Below, piece after piece: positions 47,174 to 58,147 of a stretch of 64,000 nucleotides of DNA. The notes beneath the pieces are model-generated. The model was not told where the DNA came from. It did no database searches and was given only the letters and a program-made list of their open reading frames with translations. The position numbers and the translations under genes were made by a program. How positions within the stretch are numbered: position 1 is the stretch's first letter; every line of letters begins with the position of its first letter. Origin of the DNA: Cordia subcordata (taxonomy: Eukaryota; Streptophyta; Magnoliopsida; Boraginales; Cordiaceae); NCBI GenBank assembly GCA_028554755.1, contig JAPTOF010000024.1, forward strand, positions 682,001 to 746,000, given 5' to 3'.

Positions 47174-47581
47174 GGTACCAATTAGGAGGATAATTATAGG
47201 TCTAGATTAGAGCACTTAGTATATTCCATCGAGTAACCCTAGAAAGACGTCATAATCACCCATAGGCAAGACATAATCACCCTCGTTCCCCATTTTCGAT
47301 GTTTGACTCTCTTAGATTGCTTGATTCCCCCATCACACACAAACACACCTTTTATTTTCTTGTTTTAGTTTAGATTTTCCTTTCTCGAGCTCCCCATAAA
47401 TCAAAAACCCAAAAATATCGTAAATAGTAACCCAACACGTAGCTCCTTATGATGCGCATAGCTTAGGACACCTTATGGGTTAGGCCTCCCCGTGGATTCA
47501 ACCCCGCACTCGCACATACTGTACTACACACGACCCGTGCACTTATGGGCTATTTAGGCTTGTGCTGCAATATGGCAATCA

Positions 47582-48958
47582 AGTTCTTGGTGCCGTTGCT
47601 AGGAAGGCAACGGTTGTTTAGTTTCTTTGTTTTTGTGTGTCTTATCTCGTTATGTGTTTTTTATCTTTTCTTTTTATGTTTTCTTTATTTTGATTAATTA
47701 ATTAAAAAAATTCAAAAAAAAAAATTGAGCATGGTGAAGAGGTTTACTTGTGTTAATTAATCATGAATGATCCTAATGCATCATGGTGGTCACTTGTATC
47801 CTCTTCTCCACCACCCGATCATGTTCCTATTGCATGTGGCATTTGTGGAAGTTTTATGCATCTAACTTTTTTCTATCCCCATGAAAATTCCCCATCTAGG
47901 GCTAGTGCTAACTATGACCTCTATAGTCATGCATCATCTCATGTATCTTCATTTAGAAATCATGACTATAGGGATGCATATTCTTGTTATTGTAATCTAT
48001 GTGGAAGTCGTGCTCATGATTCCAATACTTACCCTACCTTCCACCCTTATCCCTAGTTGCATGCTACACCCTATGCCCCTAGCAATCATATGCCCATGCA
48101 TGTATCTTCATCCTATTATCATGATTCTAGGGAGCAACAACATGCATCTTCATGCTGGGATCAAGATGACTTTTCATATTTTCCACCTCATTGCTTTAAA
48201 AGTCCATCTCCTGCACCGTCATTTCTTACCCAAACTTTCTTTGAGTTTTTTTAATGGTTGTGCTTATAGTGACCCAAATCAAGATATTTAACATTTTCAC
48301 TCAGTTGAACCCTCTTTCGTTATGTCTTCATTCTCAGAGCAACTAGATCAAATGCTTGAGCAATCCAATCTCTCATCCGATCTAATTAAGAGGAACTAGA
48401 GAGTTTGAAGCGAGACACCAAATCTCTAGGTGAGCGCTTGAAGAGAATGGTTGAGAGTGTGCGACTTATGAGTGAGAATGTTGAAATATATTTAGAACAA
48501 GTTGACGGGATAGAGATAAGACCTAACGATGAGGGAAATAGGGGTAAATGTGCTGGTGGTTTGGAGAGAAAATTTGAAAGAGAGATTGATAGAGATCTAA
48601 CATCTTCAAGTGAGGATAAGGATGAGTTTGATGACAATATGGTTCTTGATGATTCCTATGGATATGTTTTAGAGGAAGTAGTACCCTATCCTTCTAAGCT
48701 TTCAACGTCTTCCATTTAGTCGCATAAGTCTATCATTTCTTCTCATCCCACACATTCCGCATATTTAGAGGTTGAAACTCATGATCATAGCACTCATTTG
48801 CATTTTGAGTCCTTATTTAGGAAGTCTAGGGTACACACTTCCCTTAAGCATTCACGCATAGTGACCTGAAATCCTTTGAGTCCCCATTGTCTCCTCCATA
48901 TGTGAACACCCCTTAGGAAAGGCAAGATGGTGAGATGACACCCACTTATGATGAATGT
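47582..48958 (+). pseudogene. Element D leader and N-terminal Gag-like part, broken
   Basis: The leader carries a decayed primer-binding site (47588-47605). ATG 47763 starts MNDPNASWWSLVSSSP. The first knuckle reads CGICGSFMHLTFFY (last Cys lost) and the second CNLCGSRAHDSNTY (last Cys lost), so neither is a complete CCHC. Stops at 48054 and 48252 and a frameshift follow. The segment 48405-48719 keeps the coiled-coil-like and acidic parts (SLGERLKRM, SSEDKDEFDDNMVLDD). The ORF is then split at 48958 by element B and resumes at 59944. Confidence 0.7.
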
Positions 48959-50747
48959 TGATGAGTTGTGATTTGGTGTGTGTTTGCATCGCCATTTACT
49001 TATACTTTAGAGGTGTTGAATGCTTATAATGATGCATTAGTGTAGTACTTTTGATAGGAATAGGCTTAAGTGTGAATAAATGTGCATATTGAGTTTAAGA
49101 GATAAAATGCTACACTAATAGCTTATTTTCAATGATTCAGGTGATTCTGGGTTAAGACAAAGATTGGACGATGAAAGGTGATGAAGATAGGACATGCACG
49201 GGTCTAAGGGAGAAGACTAAAGGCCGAAATGACGAAAAATTGGATGAAGGAAGTCAGCCGGACGCTAAGGAAGAATAGCCGGTTGACCGACTAGGTCGAC
49301 CAGCCACTCCAGAGAGCTTTGTCGGAAAGCCGGACGACCCCCCTTCAAGAGCCGGTCGACCGGCTAGGTCGACCGCCACTCAGAGCCCTTGAAGAAAGCC
49401 GGTCGAGTACTCAAGAGGCGGTCGACCTAGCCGGTCGACCGGCTATCTGCGAACCTATAAATAAAGCCCGATGCGGAGCGAATGAGGAGGAGTTTTACAC
49501 ACACTTCACACCTATTCTCACACACACTTAACCCTATTCCTAGCCGCCTCACACACCCTTTTCACATACTTTTCACGAAGAACCAAGCTTCGTTGGAGGA
49601 TTCAAACGCTTTGGAATCGAGATTGTTTACAAGTGTGTTCTAAAATCGCTAGGATGAAAGGGGAGTTTCATTATATCTCTTTCGTTCTATTTTCTATTAT
49701 GTCTGAGTAGGCTTGTATAGGGTGATAAAACTGATGTAATGGGTTAATTTTATACTCTTATGATATGGGATATGATGGCTGAATATATATATATATATAT
49801 ATGTTTTGATTTGTTTTGTTTAATTGGGTGTTCTTTCATTCATGTCTATATGGTTGATAGAATACTTAGATGAGTACATATATATTAATTGAAGTTTGTT
49901 TGTTACTAAACACATCTAATCCATCTGTACTCATGTCTATGTGTTTATACATGGATGTTATGAAGTGGGTAGTGCTTTTATTCATGTCTATATGCGTATT
50001 TGCATGCCTAGTAACAAGCATAATTTCAATATCACATGTGTATGAATGTTAGTCAAATCCTGCTGTAGTGATCTCAGAATGACGGAGTATAATTTAGGGC
50101 TAATCTAGGTCGAGTTTCCTTTGGCTTTAAATCCAGCCAATAGGTTTCAGGATAGATTTAGTCGACCTTAGCAACACTAGGTCTTGGCTTTAGACCCAGC
50201 CAATGGTTTAGGTACTAGGGTAGGTTCATTCTAAGCCACCTAGGAAGTTAGTTAGTCCCTCTTGAGGCCCTAGGTCATAAGGACCACGCCGTAGCTCTAG
50301 GAGACGTCGCCTAGGGACGGACCCGCACCGAGTCCTAGGGGGAAATCAGGACACTAACTAACAACCTAGTTAAGAGCACTTTTGATAGTTAGCCATCATC
50401 CCTTAATCCCATAGCATTTGAGTATGGAATTACCCATTCATAAGTCCAAGTCACCCTAATCCCTTTCCAATTGTTAGTTTCTTCTTAATCAACCTGCGTC
50501 CATTTTTGTTTTTATTCATAGTTTAGTTTTCTTTCATTAACTAAGAGAACCCGACAATCCAAACCTTCACAAGAAAAAGTACACTTAGTTTAGATCTTTC
50601 TTTTTAGCTCTTTTAGGACACCAAGCATAGGATACATTCACGATATTCACGCCTCCCTGTGGTTCGACACCCGCACTCGTAAACACTGTATTGCACGATC
50701 CGTACGCTTGCGGGTCTTTTAAAACTTGCACTCATAAGAAAACATTA
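48959..50747 (+). repeat. Left LTR of element B
   Basis: TGATGAGTTGTG to ACATTA. U3 ends with an array of GCCGGTCGACCGGC-type sites (49260-49445), then TATAAATA at 49456-49463. R/U5 has CTTTAAATCC and CTTTAGACCC motif copies (50121, 50192) and the CATAAGGACCACGCC block (50276-50290). Frames 49319-49531 and 49870-50052 are LTR shadows. Confidence 0.9.
49456..49463 (+). promoter_or_regulatory. TATA box of element B left LTR
   Basis: TATAAATA directly after the GTCGAC site array. The same octamer is at 58650-58657 in the right LTR. Confidence 0.7.
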
Positions 50748-50753
50748 AGTTTT

Positions 50754-50771
50754 TGGCGCCGTTGCCGGGGA
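50754..50771 (+). promoter_or_regulatory. Primer-binding site of element B
   Basis: TGGCGCCGTTGCCGGGGA, the full complement of the 3' end of plant tRNA-Asp, the primer known for the Athila group. It begins 7 bases after the LTR end. Confidence 0.92.
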
Positions 50772-51018
50772 GGCACGGTGATTTGCATTCTGTGCTTGTG
50801 TGTTTTGATAGTTGCTTTTCTTGCTTTTTCTTTATAGTTTGTTTAGTTTTTACTTATTTCGTTTACTGCTCACATTATCTTGTTTTAGTTCTTTTTGTTA
50901 GTTTATTTCAGCTTTTGACTTTATTTTTTTTAGTAGACTTTTTAGGATTGTGGATTATTTGCTGTAGTCTAGGAATACTGAAGTTTTTGGGGGTTGAAGT
51001 GGCCGGAGTTAGGATAGT

Positions 51019-52782
51019 TTGTGCATGCGTGGTAGGAGATCCCTTAAGAATCCCCTAGTTCCTCTTAATCCCAAACCCAAAAGAATCACTAGACGTTTCA
51101 GGAATTTAGGAGATCTTCCTGAGGAGATGACCGATCCTAATCATCCTCATAATCCACCCAATCCCTCAATGAATCCCATTCCACCTCATGAGCACATTGG
51201 GCATCAAGCCCAAGCTCATTTTAGACAGGAACCCCGTAGACCAGGTCCACTTTTAGATGAGGAACCCATTCTTAGGCAATTCTTTCTCCCCGAAACCTTT
51301 AAGCCCAATTCGGCTATTCAAATTCCGGGTTTGGGGGGAGCGAACTTCGAGATTAAGCCTAATATGTTGGCTATGCTTCCCTCCTTCTACGGGAGAAGCA
51401 ATGAGAGTCCTCTTGATCACATTACTGATTTTGTTGAAATGAGTTCCACTCTCCATGTTCCCAATGTCTCCCAAGAGGTCATACGTCTAAGATTGTTTCC
51501 CTTCTCTCTTAAGGATAAGGCTAGGACTTGGTTGCACTCCTTACCTAATAGGTGCATTACTACATGGGCTGAGCTTCAATCTAAATTCTTCCAGAAATTT
51601 TATCCCATGGCCAAGACAGCCGAACTTAGGACTGCCATCGTGACTTTTTCCCAGCATGACTTAGAATCTTTTCATGAAGCTTGGGAGAGGTTCAAAGATC
51701 TTCTTAGACAATGTCCACACCATGGGTACGGCAATCACGACCTAATGCAATACTTCTTTCGAGGTTTAAACGAACAAAATAGGATGATGGTCAATGCCGC
51801 CTCTGGTGGTGGTTTCTATCTTTAAGACCAAGAGGCATGGGAGAAAATAGAAATGATGGCTGAGAATTCATTTCAAAATTTTGCAATGGAAAGATCTAGT
51901 CGAGGGGGTAACAAGAGAGGTGTTAATGAGGTTGGAATTTCTTCAGACTTACCCTCTAAGGTCGAGGCATTAACAAATAAACTAGATCAATTCATCTCTT
52001 TGTCCATTTCATCTCAGAGTCCTAGGACTAGTTCTTCAAGTTCTTCCTCCGCCCCCTTAGTTGTTGAAGTTTGTGCATTATGCTCCGAGTCATCTCATGA
52101 GACCCTAGCTTGCCCTTTAGCATCCCAATTTCCTGAATTCATGAAAGAGCAAGTGTGTGCCACACAAGGTTATTCTCGTGAGTATAATCCATACTTAAAC
52201 ACGTACAATCCGGGTTGGAGGGACAACCCGAAATTTTCTTGGAGACAAGGACAGCATGAGTCTAGTTCACATCCTCAAGTTCCATCTCAGCAGCGACCCC
52301 ATCCTCAATATCCCCCAGGTTTCTATCATGTCAATCAACCTCGTCTCACTAGTGCTCCTCAACCTCAGGCTTTGCCTGCTCCCTCTAGTAGCCAGCCTCC
52401 TAGTAATGACATGATGAAGATAATGCAATTTATTCAGAATCAGCAACAGGCATTGGCTAGCCAACAACAGAATTGGCGAGAAAATAGGCGAAATGGCCGT
52501 GTTTGAGGCACGATTAGACAGATTGCCAGTCAATTGAGCACCAGAGACCACGGGAAATTGCCTTCTCAGCCGGAAGTAAACCCTAGAGTCCAATCTTGTT
52601 CCCCCACCGATACCACTTACCCTTCTCAGGCTCAAGCTAAAGCTGTCACCACTCTTAGGAGCGGTCGGGTAGTGGATAAGAGGGTAGGAATTGACTCTGC
52701 AGTTGTCGCACCTAGTGGTCCTTCCGAGTCTAGAGCACAACATGGCAACCTTGTTGGGGAAATTCTAGAGAGAGTCTGTTGA
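51019..52782 (+). pseudogene. Element B gag, interrupted by stops
   Basis: ATG 51019 (MCMRGRRSLKNPLVPLNP) is the same start as in A and E. The capsid region includes MLAMLPSFYGRSNES, IRLRLFPFSLKDKARTWLH, FHEAWERFKDLLRQCPHHG and YFFRGLNEQNR. TAA at 51823-51825 interrupts the frame at the conserved GGGFY(L) site, and the same frame resumes with AWEKIEMMAENSFQN. A CCHC knuckle CALCSESSHETLAC lies at 52072-52113. TGA at 52504-52506 coincides with a local frame change, and the same frame then holds the conserved IASQLSTRD and ending to TGA 52780-52782. A 268-residue protein could be made, containing most of the capsid. Confidence 0.85.
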
Positions 52783-52850
52783 GAGAAACGAGACATTCAG
52801 AGATCAGGAGAGATTAGTACTTCCCGACCACATAGGGAGGAAAAGAGCCT

Positions 52851-53735
52851 ATGGATGACTCCCATGTATCTAGAGGTATAGAGCCTAGAGTTCCTTTTCC
52901 ATCCGCTTTAGAGAGACCTACACCTAATGAGGATTCTAGGTTCTCCAAGATTTTAGAGCATCTCAAAGATCTTAAGGTCAATCTTCCTTTGATAGATGCG
53001 ATCACCTCCATCCCATCTTATTCTAAGTTCTTCAAGGATCTTTGCACAAGGAAACGTAAGGCATCGCAAATTCCTAAGAAGGTGAGGCTTACGGAGAAGG
53101 TGAGTAGTATTTGTACCTCGGGCCTTCCGCCCAAGATGAGTGACCCCGGAGCCTTCACCATTCCTTGTAGGATCCGTGAGACACAAATTGATCACGCCTT
53201 GTTAGATTTAGGATCTAGTGTGAATCTTATTCCCTATTCTGTCTATCAGCAGTTAGGCCTAGGTGAGTTGTCTCCCACGTATGTTACTCTTCAGCTAGCT
53301 GATAGATCTGAGCGTAGACCTAAGGGGGTGATAGAGGACGTTATGGTTCAGGTAGGTGAGTTCGTGTACCTTGTTGACTTTATAGTGTTAGATATGGATT
53401 CGGGACACGACTCTAGACATTCTACACCCATTCTTTTAGGTCGCCCCTTCCTTGCCACCGCAGATGCCATTATCCATTGTAGGTCGGGGATATTAGAGAT
53501 GAAATTTGGGAATTTGAAATCCACTATGAAGGTTGCAGAGGCGATGAATAGGGCTAGTATAGGAGAGGAGGATGGAGAAGAGTGCTTTAGAGTGGATGTG
53601 ATTGATTCTTGCGTTGAGGATTACATAGAAAAAACCATGACCGATGGAGATGACTTGAGGAAATTTGAAGAATTGATGTCAAATTTTGATTTGGAGACCT
53701 TAGAAAAGAAGTGTAGCTTCTACTTCCTTAATTGA
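52851..53735 (+). pseudogene. Element B aspartic protease
   Basis: This frame is shifted relative to gag. It contains the N-terminal extension (LKDLKVNLPLIDAI, DLCTRKRKASQIPKK) and the protease core with intact catalytic Asp-Leu-Gly (Asp codon 53205-53207) in LLDLGSSVNLIP. The flap region and the C-terminal LLGRPFLATADAIIHC follow. The domain itself (about residues 100-235 of the frame) is undamaged. The frame stops at 53733-53735 inside the linker, which continues with several disruptions to about 53990. Confidence 0.85.
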
Positions 53736-55395
53736 GAGCTGTTTGATTAATAAGTCACTCAAGGTTAATTCTTCTACTCCCATTTCTAGTGATGAACGCA
53801 TTGATGATGCTGAGGTTAAGTCCCCCTTGGTTGAGCCCAGCCTTTCTTTAGAGCTCAAACCCCTTCCGGATCATCCAAGTATGCATTCCTAGGCTCTAGT
53901 GAGACTCTTCCGGTTATCGAGCTTCCGATCTTTCTCGAGAATGAGAAGCGTCTCTTAGAGGTCCTTAGGAAACATAGGAAGGCAATAGGGTGGAAGATTG
54001 ATGATTTACGAGGTATAGACCCCTCTATTTGTATGCATCGTATTCACCTTGAAGATGGAGCCATTCCTTCTAGGGAGATGCAAAGGAGGCTAAACCCACA
54101 CATGAGTGAAGTAGTTAAGAAGGAGATCATTAAGCTTTTGGATGCAGGCATTATTTATCCGATCTCCGATAGTGAGTGGGTTAGCCAGTCCAAGTTGTCC
54201 CTAAGAAGTCCGGGATCACGTTGTTGAGAATGAGAGAGGAGAGCTTATCCCTACACGTACTCCTACGGGATGGAGAGTGCAGATTGATTATAGGAAGCTC
54301 AACTCCAGAACTAGGAAGGATCATTTCCCATTGCCTTTTCTAGACCAGATTTTAGATAGAGTAGCTGGGCACAACTACTATTGTTTTCTAGATGACTATT
54401 CGGGATATAACCAGATCCCTGTGTTTCTCGAGGACCAGGAAAAGACCACCTTTACTTGTCCCTATGGCACTTTTGCTTATAGGAGAATGCCCTTCGGTCT
54501 TTGTAATGCCCCAGCGACTTTTCAGAGATGCATGATGGCCATTTTTAGTGATATGATTGAGAGACACTTAGAGATTTTTATGGATGATTTCTCAGTCTTT
54601 GGAGATAGCTTTGATGAGTGCTTGAATCATCTCTCTTTAGTCTTAGACCGATGTGTGGAGAAGAATTTAGTGTTAAGTTGGGAGAAATCCCACTTCATGG
54701 TGCAACGAGGGATAGTGCTGGGTCATGTTGTCTCATCTAATGGAATTCAAGTCGACCAATCTAAGGTTGAATTAATTGAGAAGTTGCTTGTCCCTAAGTG
54801 TGTCAAGGATGTTAGATCTTTTCTAGGACATGCAGGATTCTACCGTAGATTCATTAAGGATTTTAGTCACGTTGCACGTCCTTTGTCTAGGCTCCTAGCA
54901 CAAGATGTTCCTTTTGACTTTGACGATGAATGTGTTAGAGCTTTCAATAGGCTTAAATCCTTATTATCAACATCCCCGATTATCCAACCACCTGACTACA
55001 GTCTCCCATTTGAAGTTATGTGTGATGCATCCGATTATGCAATAGGAGCTGTTTTAGGTCAAAGGAAGGATAAGTTGCCCCATGTTGTATACTATGCTAG
55101 CAAGACTTTTGATGAAGCACAAAAGAATTACACTACTACGGAAAAAGAGCTTCTAGCGATAGTCTTCTTTCTCGACAAGTTTAGGTCATACATCCTAGGA
55201 TCCAGAGTAATTGTCTACACCGATCATGCGGCATTGAAGTATTTGTTGTCTAAGAAAGAATCTAAGCCCGCTTGATTAGGTGGATGCTCCTCCTTCACGA
55301 GTTTGACTTAGAAATTCGGGATAAGAAGGGTAGAGAGAATTTAGTTGCGGATCATCTTTCCGTCTTGTTAGCGAGTCTTCTAGTGATCCATCTCC
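53736..55395 (+). pseudogene. Element B reverse transcriptase-RNase H, frameshifted
   Basis: The linker resumes near 53900 (ETLPVIELP, KAIGW). 54033-54227 starts the RT region (MHRIHLEDGAIPSREMQRRL, PHMSEVV) and shifts at about 54185 by a missing base. 54277-55275 is the long intact part. It holds QIDYRKLNSRTRKDHFPLPF, FTCPYGTFAYRRMPFGLCNA and active site FMDD (54577-54588). The RT thumb, RNase H Asp in CDASDYAIGAVLGQ and intact YTDHAALKYLLSKKE follow. Another missing base near 55270 ends the frame, and conserved [15 protein letters not shown] follows in the next frame. The polymerase core is therefore almost whole. Confidence 0.88.
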
Positions 55396-56730
55396 TTTTC
55401 ATGATTCATTCCTGATGAGCAATTATTTGCTATTTCTCATCACACACCTTGGTTCGCTCATATAGTTAATTATCTTGCCACGGGCGTTTCCGTCTCATTG
55501 GGAGAAAAGAGAAAAGATAGGTTCCTAGCACAAGTTAGGCATTTCTTTTGGGAGGACCCTATCTTTTTAAAGTGTGTGCGGATCAAATGATTCACCGGTG
55601 TGTGCTGAGGAGGAGTTTGAGAGCGTGTTAAGCATGTGTCATGATGAGGGTGTGGGGTCATTTTAGTGGGAAGAAGATGCTGCGAAGGTCTTGCAATGTG
55701 GATTATTTTGGCCTACTCTCTTTAGGGATGCCCAGGAATATTGCAAAAGTGTTTTAGATGTCAACAATTCGGGTCCATCTCTAGGAGAAACATGATGCCT
55801 TTATCCCCTATTCTTCCTTGTGAGTTGTTCGATGTTTGGGGTATAGACTTCATGGGTCCATTTCCACCTTCCTTTGGGTGTCAATACATTTTAGTGGCCA
55901 TTGATTATGTATCCAAATGGGTTGAGGCTATTCCTACATGCACAAATGACCATAGGGTAGTGGTTAAGTTTATTAAAGAGAACATTTTCTCTAGATTTGG
56001 AGTCCCTAGGGTCTTAATTAGTGATGCGGGTTTGCATTTTCGCCATAGGACTTTAAAGGCCTTGTTGAGGAAATATTCAGTCACCCATAAAGTAGCCACT
56101 CCTTATCACCCGCAGACTAGTGGACAAGTAGAGGTGTCCAATAGAGAGATCAAACACATTCTAGAGAAAGCGGTTAGGCGATAGAAAAGATTGGTCTATT
56201 AGATTAAATGATGCTTTGTGGGCCTACTGCACGCCTTTAAGACTCCTATTGGTATGTCTCCGTATAGATTGGTATTTGGTAAAGCTTGTCACTTGCCGGT
56301 TGAACTTGAACATAGAGCGTATTGGGCAATCAAAGCCCTAAATTTTGACTTGGCAAGAGCGGGTGAGAAAAGGAGGCTAGACCTAGCAGAACTAGAAGAG
56401 CTTAGATTCGAGGCATATGAGAACGCTAAACTTTATAAGGATAGGATGAAGAAAATCCATGATAAACACATTATTAAGAAATCATTCTCTCCTCTTGATA
56501 AAGTTTGTTTGTTTAACTCACGACTGAAGCTTTTTCCAGGTAAGCTTAAGACGAGATGGGATGGTCCATATGAAGTGATGATTGCCTATCCTTCAGGAGC
56601 AGTCAAGATTAAAGACTTGAAGGATGGCTGAGAGTTGACGGTAAATGGGCAACGCTTGAAGCACGCTTATGATCCGAGCATGGCTCGTGTGGAGGTTTTA
56701 AAGCTTCAGGACCCCTCTTATGGAAGTTGA
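55396..56730 (+). pseudogene. Element B integrase, frameshifted
   Basis: The zinc-binding N-terminal part (55590-55770) is scattered over frames; [17 protein letters not shown] keeps its second Cys pair. 55741-56184 carries the core: first Asp in [12 protein letters not shown], second Asp in [10 protein letters not shown], Glu in [12 protein letters not shown], so the DDE triad is complete. Stops at about 56182 and a frameshift precede 56218-56631 ([36 protein letters not shown]). A TGA at 56629-56631 sits before the conserved end, whose stop is at 56728-56730. Confidence 0.87.
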
Positions 56731-58147
56731 AGATGAGCTGGTATTTGCCTGGCTGACGGCTTGGTGGTTAGCGCTACTAGGAGGCAACCTAGGTTCAATT
56801 CTGTAGTTTTGCATTTGTTTTACTTTCGTTTCTTTTTATTTTCTTTCTGTTATCTTTCTTACATCCAACTAAAAGTGTTGAATCCCAATCCTTTGTCCCA
56901 TAAGATACACCACTGCTTATTATTGCACATGCCAATGCAAGTATGCATAGGCAATGTTACTAATCTTGTTTTCTTTGTGAGTGTTTGTGAATTGTGAGTC
57001 ACAGGTTAGTAGTATGGTGATTGGGAGTTGGCATGGAAAGCTTTGAAGAGAATGCAAGGTTGTATCTATCCTTTCTCCACTTGTCCCCCCTATTTGCACC
57101 CTATCCCCACCGTCCTTACTCGTTGTGTAATGATGACTTGCTTGTTTTTGTTGTGCTTTGTTCTATTTGCTTGAGGACAAGCAAAGTTTAGGTTTGGGGG
57201 TGTGGGAGTTTAGTTTTCTTTCTTGTTATATTTTACTTAGGGTAGATTGCATCATGCGTTTAAATGGTGAAAATTTTTCAATTTTGAAAATTTTTCAATT
57301 TTGTTGCATATAGAGTCAATTATTTCTTTGTTGATCATTGTGTTGGCTTTTGTGATTGACTCTATTGATTTATTAAGATGAGAGACATTGTGGGGGAATA
57401 AATAGAGTGGTTTGAAAACTAAGTCTTGGAGGGGATGCCCTTAAAAGTTGTGGGGAGTGAGAACCTTAAAAGAATAACCCTTGTAGCCACCCCATAGCTT
57501 GGTAGGAAAGAGTGTTGAAAAAGGGTTATTGATGTGAGTGCCTCTTCTTTGATTGGTTCTTGTTGATATGCCTAAGCCTTTCTTTTTCTTCCTTTTTGAG
57601 AATTCAATACAATGAAAATGAAAAAAAAAAAAAAAGATTGAAAAAAAAAGGCAAAAAGGTGGAAAATTCTATGAATGAAGTGAAAAAGAGAAAAAGCCAA
57701 AGGCACCTAAAAGTTAGTGAATAAGTGCATAAGTGACACAATGTCAACTTAGCACAAGTTATCGTCTTTGTAGACATGTGAATAAGGCTTATAAAAGCCG
57801 TTGTGTCTGTATACTCTCTCTTCTTATCTTTGAGGCTTGGTGTATGTTAGGGAGGCCATGTCAGTTGAGGGAGCACGAAATATCAATATCCCGAGTGCGT
57901 GAGTTAGAATCCTAGGCTTGTGGTGGATTGGCTACTTGGGAAATTCCCATGAGAGCGAGACCCTTATGAGTAGAGGGAAGATCCAAAGAGGCTTAGGGAT
58001 CTCTTCACAATAGGATTGCCCCTTCATGTTTCTCAAATTAATACTGATAGCGAGTCAGTCCTTTAGGCAATCCATTGTATCAGCTTTAGAAATAAAATTG
58101 AAGATTAAGCTTGCTTGAGGACAAGCAAAGAGAAGGTTTGGGGGTGT
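56731..58147 (+). mobile_element. Element B 3' noncoding region and polypurine tract
   Basis: It begins with GCGCTACTAGGAGGCAACC (56771). Then come a T-rich stretch, a first hairpin TTGCTTG-AGGA-CAAGCAA (57167-57184) with G-rich tract, the GTGGGGAGTGAG block (57450), an A-rich run, TGACACAATGTCA (57734-57746), a small hairpin (57786-57799), and the conserved GCACGAAATATCAA block (57870). It ends with the terminal hairpin (58111-58128) plus polypurine tract up to the LTR at 58148. No env-like gene is present. Confidence 0.8.

Larger units (their letters stand above)
38796..47581 (+). mobile_element. Left LTR of element D, split by element C
   Basis: LTR sequence is 38796-40332 and 47179-47581; 40333-47178 is element C plus one copy of its target duplication. 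It begins TGTTGTGTTGG, preceded by a weak polypurine tract, and ends GGCAATCA. A degenerate tRNA-Asp site (47588-47605, four mismatches) follows. It has TATATAAG at 39296-39303 preceded by several CCGGT/ACCGG sites (39155-39290). The right partner starts at 62177. Its element is D, plus strand, reaching beyond the window. Confidence 0.75.

Noticed and set aside
51253..51474. Minus-strand ORF in element B gag, and 52267-52743
   Set aside because: Antisense shadows of a strongly conserved gag frame.
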